Assembly (NCBI RefSeq): GCF_014237835.1
Contig: NZ_JACJVI010000003.1
Span: 62,001 to 126,000, forward strand
Direction of reading: 5' to 3'
Length of the DNA stretch: 64,000 nucleotides
From: Rhizobium sp. AQ_MP
GTDB lineage: Bacteria > Pseudomonadota > Alphaproteobacteria > Rhizobiales > Rhizobiaceae
The translations under genes and the position numbers were made by a program. Shown piece by piece: positions 47,232 to 55,291 of the stretch. A model generated the notes under the pieces. The model saw nothing but the letters and a program-made list of their open reading frames with translations. It searched no databases and was not told where the DNA came from. Every line of letters starts with the position of its first letter. The first letter of the stretch is position 1.

Positions 47232-48164
47232 GTGACTGCATCACCGTTTGCCGCGCTCGTCGATTGGGGCACCAGCAACCTGCGTATCTGGCTCATCGAC
47301 AGCCAGGGTGCGGTGCTCGGTGAAAGGCAGTCGCCAGAAGGCATGGGCAGCCTGGACAAGGCTGCCTATCCTGCCGTTCTGGAAGGGCATCTTTCTGCGC
47401 TCGGTGCGCCACCGGATCTCCCGGTGGTTGTCGCCGGTATGGCCGGGGCCCGTACCGGCTGGCGGGAAGCACCCTATGTGGAAACGCCGGCGCCACTGGT
47501 GGGCCTGTTCCGGCAGGCGGTGAAGCCCGAGGGCGTCCATCGCCCCGTCTACATCCTGCCGGGTGTCTGCCAGCGGGAGGGCGGTGCCTATGACGTGATG
47601 CGCGGCGAGGAAACGCAACTCGCCGGCGCGCTTGAGCAGGGGCTGGACAATGCCCTGTTCTGCCTTCCCGGGACGCATTCCAAATGGGCTCTGGTCGAAC
47701 AGGGCCAGGTTCGCCGCTTTTCGACCGTCATGACCGGGGAACTCTTCAATCTGATTAGCCGGCAATCCATCCTGCGGCTCTCTGTTCCCGAGGACGGGGA
47801 TGCGGAAGCCGATCCTGACATTTTCGATGCTGCTGTTGATCAGGCGCTGCAACCCGGGTTCGCGCTGACCTCCGTCCTGTTTTCGATCCGCGCCGAAAGC
47901 CTTCTCGCCAGCCAAGGCGCCAAGGTCTATCCGGCAGCGCGCCTCTCCGGCCTCCTGATCGGTGCCGAGATCGCTGCCATCCGAGATGACCTGCTGCGAC
48001 ACGGGAAGGCCTATCTGATCGGGACCGGCAAGCTGACCCGTCTGTATGCCAGGGCCATCACTAAGGCCGGCGGCGACCCTGCCATGCTCGATGGCGGCCT
48101 GCTTGTGCGCCGGGGTCTGCTCGCATCGGCCCTTTCGCTTTTCGACCACGAATTCAAGGACTGA
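47232..48164 (+). CDS. dgoK: 2-Dehydro-3-deoxygalactonokinase DgoK
   Basis: A 310-residue sugar kinase that phosphorylates 2-keto-3-deoxygalactonate at C6 in the DeLey-Doudoroff pathway. Family marks are the N-terminal VDWGTSNLRIWLID phosphate-binding loop of the actin/hexokinase fold, GMAGARTGWREAPYV, the LPGTHSKWALVEQG stretch and the C-terminal IGTGKLTRLYARA. The start is GTG 47232 behind TGAGGAC. The preceding stop is nine bases away, and dgoA follows after three bases. Confidence 0.93.
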   Translation: MTASPFAALVDWGTSNLRIWLIDSQGAVLGERQSPEGMGSLDKAAYPAVLEGHLSALGAPPDLPVVVAGMAGARTGWREAPYVETPAPLVGLFRQAVKPEGVHRPVYILPGVCQREGGAYDVMRGEETQLAGALEQGLDNALFCLPGTHSKWALVEQGQVRRFSTVMTGELFNLISRQSILRLSVPEDGDAEADPDIFDAAVDQALQPGFALTSVLFSIRAESLLASQGAKVYPAARLSGLLIGAEIAAIRDDLLRHGKAYLIGTGKLTRLYARAITKAGGDPAMLDGGLLVRRGLLASALSLFDHEFKD

Positions 48165-48167
48165 ACG

Positions 48168-48800
48168 ATGACTGCATCCGTTGCCTGGCCCGCGCTTCGC
48201 CGTAACCTCGTCGCCATCCTGCGCGGCATCAAGCCGGCCGAGATAGAAGCGACCGTCGACGCTCTTGTCGAGGCGGGCTTCGAAGCCATCGAAGTTCCGC
48301 TCAATTCTCCAGATCCATTTCTGTCCATCGAGAAGGCGCGTAAGCGCGCACCTGCCAATGTCCTGATCGGAGCCGGTACGGTTCTGGAAGTGTCGCAGGT
48401 TGATCGTCTCAATGATGTCGGCGGCAATCTTCTGGTGACCCCCAATGTCGAGCCGGATGTGATTCGTCGCGCAGTCAGCCACGGCATGGTGACGATGCCT
48501 GGCGTATTTACTCCTACGGAAGCTCTGCTTGCCGCAAAATCGGGTGCTGCTGCCCTGAAGTTCTTCCCGGCCAGTGTCCTTGGACCGGGCGGCATCTCAG
48601 CGATCAAGGCGATCCTGCCTCCGCATCTGCCGATCGGTGCCGTCGGGGGCGTCTCGGACGCGAACTTTGCCGATTACTGGAAGATTGGCGTGCGAGCCTT
48701 TGGTCTCGGCTCCAGCCTTTACAAGCCGGGCGACGATGCCAAGCTCATTGGCGAGCGCGCCTTGAAGAGCGTGAAGGCCTACGACGCGCTGCAAGGCTGA
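48168..48800 (+). CDS. dgoA: 2-Dehydro-3-deoxy-6-phosphogalactonate aldolase DgoA
   Basis: A 210-residue class I aldolase splitting KDPGal into pyruvate and glyceraldehyde 3-phosphate. The Schiff-base Lys is K131 in ALKFFPAS and the catalytic Glu E42 in AIEVPLNSPDP, the LNSPDP form being typical of the galactose enzyme rather than of Eda. AVGGVSDANFADYW and GLGSSLYKPGDD bind the phosphate. It is the last gene of the operon and is followed by a good terminator. Confidence 0.95.
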   Translation: MTASVAWPALRRNLVAILRGIKPAEIEATVDALVEAGFEAIEVPLNSPDPFLSIEKARKRAPANVLIGAGTVLEVSQVDRLNDVGGNLLVTPNVEPDVIRRAVSHGMVTMPGVFTPTEALLAAKSGAAALKFFPASVLGPGGISAIKAILPPHLPIGAVGGVSDANFADYWKIGVRAFGLGSSLYKPGDDAKLIGERALKSVKAYDALQG

Positions 48801-48832
48801 TACCTGAAGCCGCTAGGCGAAATGACATGCGA

Positions 48833-48862
48833 AACCTGTCCGGCACGCCGGGCAGGTTTTTT
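48833..48862 (+). terminator. Terminator of the chvE-ggu-dgo operon
   Basis: AACCTGTCCGG (48833-48843), a CACG loop and CCGGGCAGGTT (48848-48858, one G-T pair) form an 11-base stem that runs into six T's (48857-48862). It begins 33 bases beyond the dgoA stop. Confidence 0.92.
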
Positions 48863-48980
48863 CATTTCCGACATGCCGGGATGCTGTGACGATTATCACG
48901 CATTAAATCATATAAGTGCGCCGTTGCCCAATTTTGAACATACGTGCGCCGCTTTTTGCGATAGTATATAACTAACTTGG

Positions 48981-49058
48981 TTGGCGCGGTGCGCCAAACG
49001 GTCCGGTCTGGCGCATTGACCCCTTACCCCCAGCCCCCCAATGCTTCCGGGCCGGACC
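48981..49058. ncRNA. Unexplained structured element, candidate small RNA or 3' UTR structure
   Basis: Two hairpins follow one another. The first is TTGGCGC-GGT-GCGCCAA (48981-48997). The second is nested: GGTCCGG (49000-49006) with CCGGACC (49052-49058), CTGG (49008-49011) with CCGG (49047-49050, one G-T), and CATTG (49014-49018) with CAATG (49039-49043), closing on a 20-base loop of C-runs. A TATAAC lies at 48967-48972, fitting a plus-strand start near 48980, but no matching -35 was found. Alternatively it is the 3' UTR of the minus-strand DUF1223 gene, whose stop is 16 bases away; the loop is then G-rich. No T-tract follows on either side. Strand and function are undecided. Confidence 0.4.
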
Positions 49059-49073
49059 ACACCAGGTTTCTCA

Positions 49074-49862
49074 TCAGAGTGTCTTGGGCGTTTCCATCAT
49101 CACCGTCGCCCCGACGATGTGAGACGGGTTTCCTTCGTCGTCAGCAGCCTGAAGGAGAATCGCGCAGCCGTCGCTTTTCTCGTCGCCCATGCGCTTTGCC
49201 GGAAGCGTCAAATCCAGCGGCTTGCCTTCCCACATGCCGACCGTCTGCACATCTGTCACGCTGTGCCAGTAGTCGAGATTCTGCCCGACATTCTCGCCCT
49301 TCAGCACTTCGACCGTCTGATGCTGGCGGAAGTATACGACGACAACGTTCGCTTTTCCCTGACCGGCGCCGACTGAGATCGACAGGTGGTCGTCTTGGCG
49401 CGAGGCGCGGATGGGCACGACAAGGCCTTGGCCCTCAGCCTGCAGCCGCTCGAGACGGCGGTCGATGTCGGCCGCATCCGTGCCCTTGAGATGTTCCCGG
49501 CCATTCAGAATGGCCTGCGGGGTGTAGACGCCGCTGCGACCGAAGGCCTTCGAATAGGCATATTGCCGCTCGGTGTTTTCAGGAGAGGCGAGCGTGTCTG
49601 CCCAGCCGAGATAGTTCCAGTAGTCGACGTGGTAGGAGAGGGCGACAACATCGCCCTGGCGTACCAGCTGTTCAAAGGCGCGATCGGCAGGCGGACAGGA
49701 GCGGCAGCCTTGCGACGTGAAGAGTTCGACCACTCCTTTCGGCTCCTCGAATTCCTCGGCGAAGACCTCTTCGGAGAATGAGACAAGACTCAGCGCGGCA
49801 AGGACCACCATCGTCCCTGTCGTGAGCCATCCTGCCATTTTTTTATTGATCGTGTGCCGCAT
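49074..49862 (-). CDS. DUF1223 protein, exported thioredoxin-fold
   Basis: A 262-residue protein of the DUF1223 family, widespread in alphaproteobacteria and of unknown role. An N-terminal hydrophobic segment (about residues 11-30) is a signal peptide or anchor; the mature part starts with VVELFTSQGCRSCPPADRA, a thioredoxin-like fold with CxxC at C53/C56. YHVDYWNYLGWADTLASP and RSGVYTPQAILNGREHLKG are the other conserved blocks. A periplasmic redox function is plausible. ATG 49862 is listed; ATG 49838 would shorten the N-region. Terminator signals of acnA lie upstream, so it has its own promoter in 49863-49969. Confidence 0.88.
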   Translation of the reverse strand: MRHTINKKMAGWLTTGTMVVLAALSLVSFSEEVFAEEFEEPKGVVELFTSQGCRSCPPADRAFEQLVRQGDVVALSYHVDYWNYLGWADTLASPENTERQYAYSKAFGRSGVYTPQAILNGREHLKGTDAADIDRRLERLQAEGQGLVVPIRASRQDDHLSISVGAGQGKANVVVVYFRQHQTVEVLKGENVGQNLDYWHSVTDVQTVGMWEGKPLDLTLPAKRMGDEKSDGCAILLQAADDEGNPSHIVGATVMMETPKTL

Positions 49863-49969
49863 GCTATCGAGATGCCTTCACTTGAGTGCTGCACTGATAA
49901 CGCCAACAGCGTCATCCGAGAAGTCACGATGGGGTGAAACTTTCGGCATCTGATGGTGTGCGGCGCCCC

Positions 49970-50001
49970 AAAAGAAAAGGCCGCCGGTTTCCCGGCGGCC
50001 T
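49970..50001 (-). terminator. Terminator of acnA
   Basis: A perfect 10-base stem (49978-49987 with 49992-50001) and four-base loop, read on the minus strand and followed by TTTCTTTTG. It starts 24 bases after the acnA stop. Confidence 0.9.
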
Positions 50002-50024
50002 CCCATGGTCACATCGGCAGACGA

Positions 50025-52718
50025 TCAGGCAGCGAGGTCGCGCAGAACGGTCTGCAGGATGCCGCCGTTGTTCATGTAGGTGACTTCGTCGAGCGTATCG
50101 ATGCGGCAGAGCAACGGTACGTCCTTCACGGTGCCATCGGAGTAGGTGATCTTGGCGATCTTCTTCTCGCGCGGCTTGATATCGCCTTCCAAGCCCTCGA
50201 TCGTCACGATCTCATCGCCCTTCAGGTTCAGCGAAGCCCAGGTCGTGCCTTCCTCGAATGTGAAGGGCACGACGCCCATGCCGACGAGGTTCGAGCGGTG
50301 GATGCGCTCGAAGGACTGGGCGATCACAGCCTTGACGCCGAGCAGGTTGGTGCCCTTGGCAGCCCAGTCACGCGACGAACCGTTGCCGTATTCGACGCCG
50401 GCGAAGATGACGAGCGGAACGCCCTCATCCTTGTACTTCATGGCCGCATCGTAGATCGACAGCTCTTCCTTGGACGGATAGTGGATGGTGTAGCCCCCTT
50501 CCTTGCCGTTCGGGCCGAGCATGTGGTTGCGGATGCGGATATTGGCGAAGGTGCCGCGCATCATGACTTCATGGTTGCCACGGCGCGTGCCGTACTGGTT
50601 GAAGTCTGCGACTGCGACGCCGTTACCCGTAAGGTATGCGCCTGCCGGCGATGCGGCCTTGATCGAACCGGCCGGGGAAATGTGGTCGGTGGTGATCTTG
50701 TCGCCGAAGAGACCGAGGACGCGGGCGCCCTTGATGTTCTTCAGGCCCGAACCGGTCTTGCCCATGCCGACGAAGTAGGGCGGGTTCTGGACATAGGTCG
50801 ACTTGTCGTCCCAGGCATAGGTCTGGCCTTCCGGAACCTGGACGGCCTGCCAGTTCTCGTCGCCCTTGAACACGTCGGCATACTTCGATTCGAAGAGTGC
50901 GCGGGTGACGTATTTCTGGATGAACTCCTGCACTTCGGCAGAGGTCGGCCAGATGTCCTTGAGGTAGACCGGGTTGCCGCTCTGGTCTTCACCGATCGGC
51001 TCCTTGGTCAGGTCCTTCTGGACCGTGCCGGCGAGCGCGTAGGCGACGACGAGCGGCGGGGAGGCGAGGTAGTTCGCCTGGACATCAGGCGAGATACGGC
51101 CTTCGAAGTTGCGGTTGCCCGAGAGAACGCCGGCAGCGATGATGCCCTTGTCGTTGATCGTCTTCGAGATCGGACCCGGCAGCGGGCCGGAGTTACCGAT
51201 GCAGGTCGTGCAGCCGAAACCGACGAGGTTGAAGCCGAGCGCGTCGAGTTCCTTCTGCAGGCCGGACTTTTCGAGATATTCGCCGACGACCTGGGATCCG
51301 GGTGCGAGCGAGGTCTTCACCCATGGCTTGGTCTTCAGGCCCTTGGCCACGGCGTTGCGTGCCAGCAGGCCGGCAGCAATCAGCACGCTCGGGTTCGAGG
51401 TGTTGGTGCACGACGTGATGGCGGCGATTGCCACGTCACCATGGCCGAGATCGTAGTCGGTGCCTTCGACGGCCCAACGCTGGGAGAGCTGGCCGGGCTT
51501 CTTGTAGTCGCCTTCGAGAGCGGATGCGAAGTTCGGGGCGATGGTTTCGAGCGGCAGACGGCCTTCCGGACGCTTCGGGCCGGCCATCGACGGGACGACG
51601 TCGCCAAGGTCGAGTTCCAGCGTGTCGGTGAAGACGAGCTGTGCGCCGTCATTGTCGCGCCACATGCCTTGTGCCTTCGAATAGGCTTCGACGAGTGCGA
51701 TGCGGTCCTTGGAGCGACCGGACATGTCGAGATAGCCGACGGTGGCCGAATCGACCGGGAAGAAGCCGCAGGTCGCGCCGTATTCCGGACCCATGTTGCC
51801 GATCGTCGCACGGTCTGCGACCGGCAGCGTGTCGAGGCCGGGGCCGAAGAATTCGACGAACTTCGAGACGACGCCCTTCTTGCGCAGCATCTGGACGACG
51901 GTCAGAACGAGGTCGGTCGCGGTGACGCCTTCCTTCAGCGTGCCGGTCAGCTTGAAGCCGATAACTTCCGGCAGCAGCATGGAGACCGGCTGGCCGAGCA
52001 TCGCCGCTTCCGCTTCGATACCGCCGACACCCCAGCCGAGAACGCCGAGGCCGTTGATCATCGTGGTGTGGCTGTCCGTGCCGACGCAGGTGTCGGGATA
52101 GGCAATCGTTTCGCCGTCCTCGTCCTTCGTCCAGACGGTCTGGCCAAGATATTCGAAGTTCACCTGGTGACAGATGCCGGTGCCCGGGGGAACAACGCGG
52201 AAGTTCTTGAATGCCTGCTGGCCCCACTTCAGGAAGCGGTAGCGCTCGCCGTTGCGTTGGTATTCCAGCTCGACGTTGCGGGCGAAGGCCTGGGGCGTGC
52301 CGAACTCGTCGACGATGACGGAGTGGTCGATGACGAGGTCGACGGGAACCAGCGGGTTGATCTTTTCCGGATCGCCACCGAGGTTCTTGATGCCGTCACG
52401 CATGGCGGCGAGGTCGACGACGGCGGGAACGCCGGTGAAGTCCTGCATCAGCACGCGGGCCGGGCGATAGGCGATTTCGGCTTCGGTCAGACCCTTGTTG
52501 ACGAGCCAGGCGGCGCAGGCTTCGATATCGGCCTTGGTGACGGAACGACCGTCTTCGTTGCGAAGCAGGTTCTCGAGAAGCACCTTCATCGAGTAGGGGA
52601 GCTTCGATACACCGGCAAGACCGTTCGCTTCGGCCTTCGGAATGCTGTAGTAGACATAGTCCTTGCCATCGACGGTCAGGACCGAACGGCAATTGAAGCT
52701 GTCGAGAGATTTAGCCAC
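50025..52718 (-). CDS. acnA: Aconitate hydratase AcnA
   Basis: An 897-residue aconitase of the AcnA/IRP1 type for the TCA and glyoxylate cycles. The [4Fe-4S] cysteines lie in AITSCTNTSNPSV and GCTTCIGNSGP; the swivel domain follows with EYGNGSSRDWAAKGT. The GTG at 52718 gives VAKSLDSFNCR, matching family N-termini; a TTG 12 codons further upstream adds unrelated sequence. The 269-base gap to divergent ccmA contains both promoters. A partial TAGA-N5-TCTA repeat at 52900-52912 recalls iron-response boxes but is too weak to call. Confidence 0.96.
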   Translation of the reverse strand: MAKSLDSFNCRSVLTVDGKDYVYYSIPKAEANGLAGVSKLPYSMKVLLENLLRNEDGRSVTKADIEACAAWLVNKGLTEAEIAYRPARVLMQDFTGVPAVVDLAAMRDGIKNLGGDPEKINPLVPVDLVIDHSVIVDEFGTPQAFARNVELEYQRNGERYRFLKWGQQAFKNFRVVPPGTGICHQVNFEYLGQTVWTKDEDGETIAYPDTCVGTDSHTTMINGLGVLGWGVGGIEAEAAMLGQPVSMLLPEVIGFKLTGTLKEGVTATDLVLTVVQMLRKKGVVSKFVEFFGPGLDTLPVADRATIGNMGPEYGATCGFFPVDSATVGYLDMSGRSKDRIALVEAYSKAQGMWRDNDGAQLVFTDTLELDLGDVVPSMAGPKRPEGRLPLETIAPNFASALEGDYKKPGQLSQRWAVEGTDYDLGHGDVAIAAITSCTNTSNPSVLIAAGLLARNAVAKGLKTKPWVKTSLAPGSQVVGEYLEKSGLQKELDALGFNLVGFGCTTCIGNSGPLPGPISKTINDKGIIAAGVLSGNRNFEGRISPDVQANYLASPPLVVAYALAGTVQKDLTKEPIGEDQSGNPVYLKDIWPTSAEVQEFIQKYVTRALFESKYADVFKGDENWQAVQVPEGQTYAWDDKSTYVQNPPYFVGMGKTGSGLKNIKGARVLGLFGDKITTDHISPAGSIKAASPAGAYLTGNGVAVADFNQYGTRRGNHEVMMRGTFANIRIRNHMLGPNGKEGGYTIHYPSKEELSIYDAAMKYKDEGVPLVIFAGVEYGNGSSRDWAAKGTNLLGVKAVIAQSFERIHRSNLVGMGVVPFTFEEGTTWASLNLKGDEIVTIEGLEGDIKPREKKIAKITYSDGTVKDVPLLCRIDTLDEVTYMNNGGILQTVLRDLAA

Positions 52719-52954
52719 GGATAGAACCCCGCTTGAAACTGATAGCCAACACAATCGTGCGGACGCCCATGCACTTCATGCACATCAGGATGCGGGTACG
52801 ACCATTTCCGCTGTCCGCTCGTGAAATCGCTGCTTGCGATGTTCAAGTTCGGCACAAGGATGAACGTCACGCCGGCCGCTGGCGTGGTTGCAGGTCTTAT
52901 AGATAATTTCTAAGAAAGGCGCCAGACCGACGAAGGGCGAAAACGGATTTTTTT

Positions 52955-52970
52955 ATGAGGCAGGCCTCAT
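52955..52970. promoter_or_regulatory. Perfect inverted repeat just upstream of ccmA
   Basis: ATGAGGC-AG-GCCTCAT is a perfect seven-base inverted repeat 17 bases before the ccmA ATG, directly after a run of seven T's. It could be an operator or a leader hairpin that influences ccmA translation. No regulator is known for it. Confidence 0.4.
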
Positions 52971-52987
52971 CCTGCCAGAAAGCGACC

Positions 52988-53638
52988 ATGATCAGGCTCG
53001 AAGCCGAAAATCTCTCAGCACGTCGTGGCGAAGATCTGATTTTCGTTAATGTTTCCTTTACGTTGAGCGCCGGAGAGGCGCTGGTCCTGACGGGTCGGAA
53101 CGGCTCCGGCAAATCGACACTTCTGCGTGTCGTTGCCGGATTGCTTCGCCCCGAAACAGGGCGGGCGATCTGCCTGTCGAGCACGGACAAGGAGGCGCGA
53201 CCGGCGGGTGAATTCAGCCATTATCTCGGTCATCGCAACGGCATGAAGCGGGAATTGACGGTTGCCGAAAACCTCGCCTTCTGGAAGTCGTTTCTGGGCG
53301 ATATCGGTACGGGGCGAAGCCTTGATGTCGAGGAGGCTGCAGCCGCCGTCGATCTTTCCGGCATCACCCACCTGCCCTATGGCTATCTCTCGGCCGGCCA
53401 GCAGCGGCGCTTCGCCATGGCCCGGCTGCTCGTTGCGCATCGTCCTGTCTGGATCCTTGATGAGCCCACCGCCGCCCTCGACCGCAAGGCGGACGCGATG
53501 TTCGAAGGTCTCGTGCGTCATCACCGTCAATCCGGCGGGATTGCCATTGCAGCGACCCATCAGCCGCTCGGTCTCGAGGGTGCGCAATCGCTGGAGATGC
53601 TCGGCTTCGATGGTGTCGACATGGAGTATGCCGGATGA
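52988..53638 (+). CDS. ccmA: Haem exporter ATP-binding subunit CcmA
   Basis: A 216-residue ABC ATPase of cytochrome c maturation; with CcmB and CcmC it releases holo-CcmE. Walker A is GRNGSGKST at residues 36-44, the signature is LSAGQQRR, and Walker B is VWILDEPTAALDR. The start at 52988 fits the family N-terminus (MIRLEAENLS); an earlier in-frame ATG lies in the inverted repeat. TGA overlaps the ccmB ATG by four bases. Confidence 0.96.
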   Translation: MIRLEAENLSARRGEDLIFVNVSFTLSAGEALVLTGRNGSGKSTLLRVVAGLLRPETGRAICLSSTDKEARPAGEFSHYLGHRNGMKRELTVAENLAFWKSFLGDIGTGRSLDVEEAAAAVDLSGITHLPYGYLSAGQQRRFAMARLLVAHRPVWILDEPTAALDRKADAMFEGLVRHHRQSGGIAIAATHQPLGLEGAQSLEMLGFDGVDMEYAG

Positions 53639-54294
53639 TGGCGCTTTTCCTGAGGGACCTGAAGCTTTCCGTCCGTGCCGGCGGCGGCGCACTGATCGGG
53701 GTGCTGTTCTTTACCACCGTTGTCGCTGTCATTCCCTTTGGTGTCGGGCCGGATCTCAATCTCCTGTCACGGATCGGACCCGCGATCGTCTGGATCGGTG
53801 CCCTGCTTTCGGCCCTGCTCGGCCTCGACCGTCTGTTCCAGGCCGAACGGGATGATGGCTCGCTCGACATCCTGCTAATGCAGGAAACGCCGCTGGTGCT
53901 GACAGTGCTCGTCAAATGCCTGGCCCATTGGGTCGCGACCGGTCTGCCGCTCGTGATCGCCTCGCCGCTGCTCGGTCTGTTCATGAACATGGACGAGATC
54001 GCCATCGGGGCGGTGATGCTGACGCTGCTGGTCGGGTCGCCGGCCATCACCTTCATCGGTGCGGCGGGTGCCGCCGTTGCTGTCGCGTTGCCGCGCGGCG
54101 GTCTGCTCGTCTCCATCCTCGTGCTGCCGCTCGCCGTTCCCGTGCTGATTTTTGGCGTCAGCGCGTCCTATGCAGCTGTCGAAGATCCGGCGCCGTTCCT
54201 GCCGCCCTTTCTCTTCCTGTCTGCCATCACCCTTCTCTTCGCCGTGATCGGACCGGTTGGTGCCGCCGCAGCGCTGCGCAGTTCTGCAGACTGA
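53635..54294 (+). CDS. ccmB: Haem exporter membrane subunit CcmB
   Basis: A 219-residue inner-membrane protein with about six hydrophobic helices, the permease partner of CcmA in cytochrome c maturation. The N-terminus FLRDLKLSVRAGGGALIGVLFF and the LGLDRLFQAERDDGSLDILL loop are family hallmarks. It starts within the ccmA stop (4-base overlap). A 59-base spacer separates it from ccmC. Confidence 0.95.
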   Translation: MMALFLRDLKLSVRAGGGALIGVLFFTTVVAVIPFGVGPDLNLLSRIGPAIVWIGALLSALLGLDRLFQAERDDGSLDILLMQETPLVLTVLVKCLAHWVATGLPLVIASPLLGLFMNMDEIAIGAVMLTLLVGSPAITFIGAAGAAVAVALPRGGLLVSILVLPLAVPVLIFGVSASYAAVEDPAPFLPPFLFLSAITLLFAVIGPVGAAAALRSSAD

Positions 54295-54353
54295 GACATT
54301 TCGGCTTGACCAGGATCAATTGCAGGCCCGCTTGAGACAGGCTAGAACGAGAC

Positions 54354-55121
54354 ATGACCGACAACAGCCTCGCCGTAACCAAGATCATCGACCTCGCCAA
54401 CCCGACGCGATTCCTCGCTTTTGTCGAGCGGGTTCTTCCGTGGTTCGTCGGGCTGACCGTCATTCTGTTCGCCGTCGGGCTCTATCTCGGCTTCACGTCC
54501 GAGACCGACTACCAGCAGGGCGACACCGTGCGGATCATGTATGTGCATGTGCCAGCTGCCTGGCTCTCGATGATGTGTTACTCCGTGATGGCACTGTCGG
54601 CGATCGGGACGCTGGTCTGGCGCCATCCGCTGGCCGATGTCAGCCACAAGGCTGCTGCACCGCTTGGCGCTGCCTTCACACTGATTGCGCTTGTGACCGG
54701 CTCCCTCTGGGGGAAGCCGATGTGGGGCACTTGGTGGGTCTGGGATGCGCGTCTTACATCGGTCTTCGTGCTCTTCCTGATGTATCTCGGTCTGATTGCG
54801 CTCAACCGCGCCATGGACGATCCGTCCAAGGCTGCACGCGTCAGCGCCGTGCTGATCCTGGTCGGCTTCGTAAACATCCCGATCATCAAGTTCTCGGTCG
54901 ACTGGTGGAATACGCTGCATCAGCCGGCGAGCGTCATGCGGCTTGACGGGCCAACGATTCATCCGGAGTTCCTCTGGCCGCTCCTGGTCATGGCGATAGC
55001 CTTCACCCTTCTCTTCTTCACCCTGCACCTGATGGCCATGCGCAACGAGATCTGGCGCCGTCGCGTCGGCGCCCAGAGGCGGATGGCGGCGCGTCAGGCC
55101 GGTCGGGAGCATCAGGCATGA
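54354..55121 (+). CDS. ccmC: Cytochrome c maturation protein CcmC
   Basis: A 255-residue inner-membrane haem-handling protein with six helices and the tryptophan-rich WGTWWVWDARLTS signature that presents haem to CcmE. Conserved periplasmic histidines appear in YVHVPAAW and in the late NTLHQPASV stretch. Its TGA overlaps the start of ccmD. Confidence 0.96.
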   Translation: MTDNSLAVTKIIDLANPTRFLAFVERVLPWFVGLTVILFAVGLYLGFTSETDYQQGDTVRIMYVHVPAAWLSMMCYSVMALSAIGTLVWRHPLADVSHKAAAPLGAAFTLIALVTGSLWGKPMWGTWWVWDARLTSVFVLFLMYLGLIALNRAMDDPSKAARVSAVLILVGFVNIPIIKFSVDWWNTLHQPASVMRLDGPTIHPEFLWPLLVMAIAFTLLFFTLHLMAMRNEIWRRRVGAQRRMAARQAGREHQA

Positions 55122-55291
55122 CACACGCCTTCTATGTGATCGGCTCCTATGTGATGACGGCCGCGATCTGTCTCAGCCTGACCGTCTGGGTCTATCTCGA
55201 CGGTCGGGCGCGCAGGAGCGAACTCAAGACGCTTGAGACGCAAGGCATCCGCCGGCGTTCGAGCGCTCCACCGCAGGGCGCCCAATCATGA
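55118..55291 (+). CDS. ccmD: Haem exporter small subunit CcmD
   Basis: A 57-residue single-pass protein: one hydrophobic helix (about residues 5-27, FYVIGSYVMTAAICLSLTV) followed by a basic cytoplasmic tail (DGRARRSELKTLETQGIRRR). This is the typical CcmD shape, and the position between ccmC and ccmG confirms it. It overlaps both neighbours by four bases (ATGA), so all are translationally coupled. CcmD helps hold CcmABC and CcmE together. Confidence 0.92.
   Translation: MTHAFYVIGSYVMTAAICLSLTVWVYLDGRARRSELKTLETQGIRRRSSAPPQGAQS

Noticed and set aside
49020-49039. Possible G-quadruplex on the minus strand
   Set aside because: Only three separate G-runs of three or more are present; a fourth would need a zero-length loop.
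49953-52724. 923-codon open frame on the plus strand opposite acnA
   Set aside because: It covers the acnA gene and its terminator in antisense, is low-complexity in composition and shows no conserved motif.
52900-52912. TAGA-N5-TCTA, resembling an Irr iron-control box between acnA and ccmA
   Set aside because: Only four bases per arm match; the longer conserved arms of such boxes are missing.
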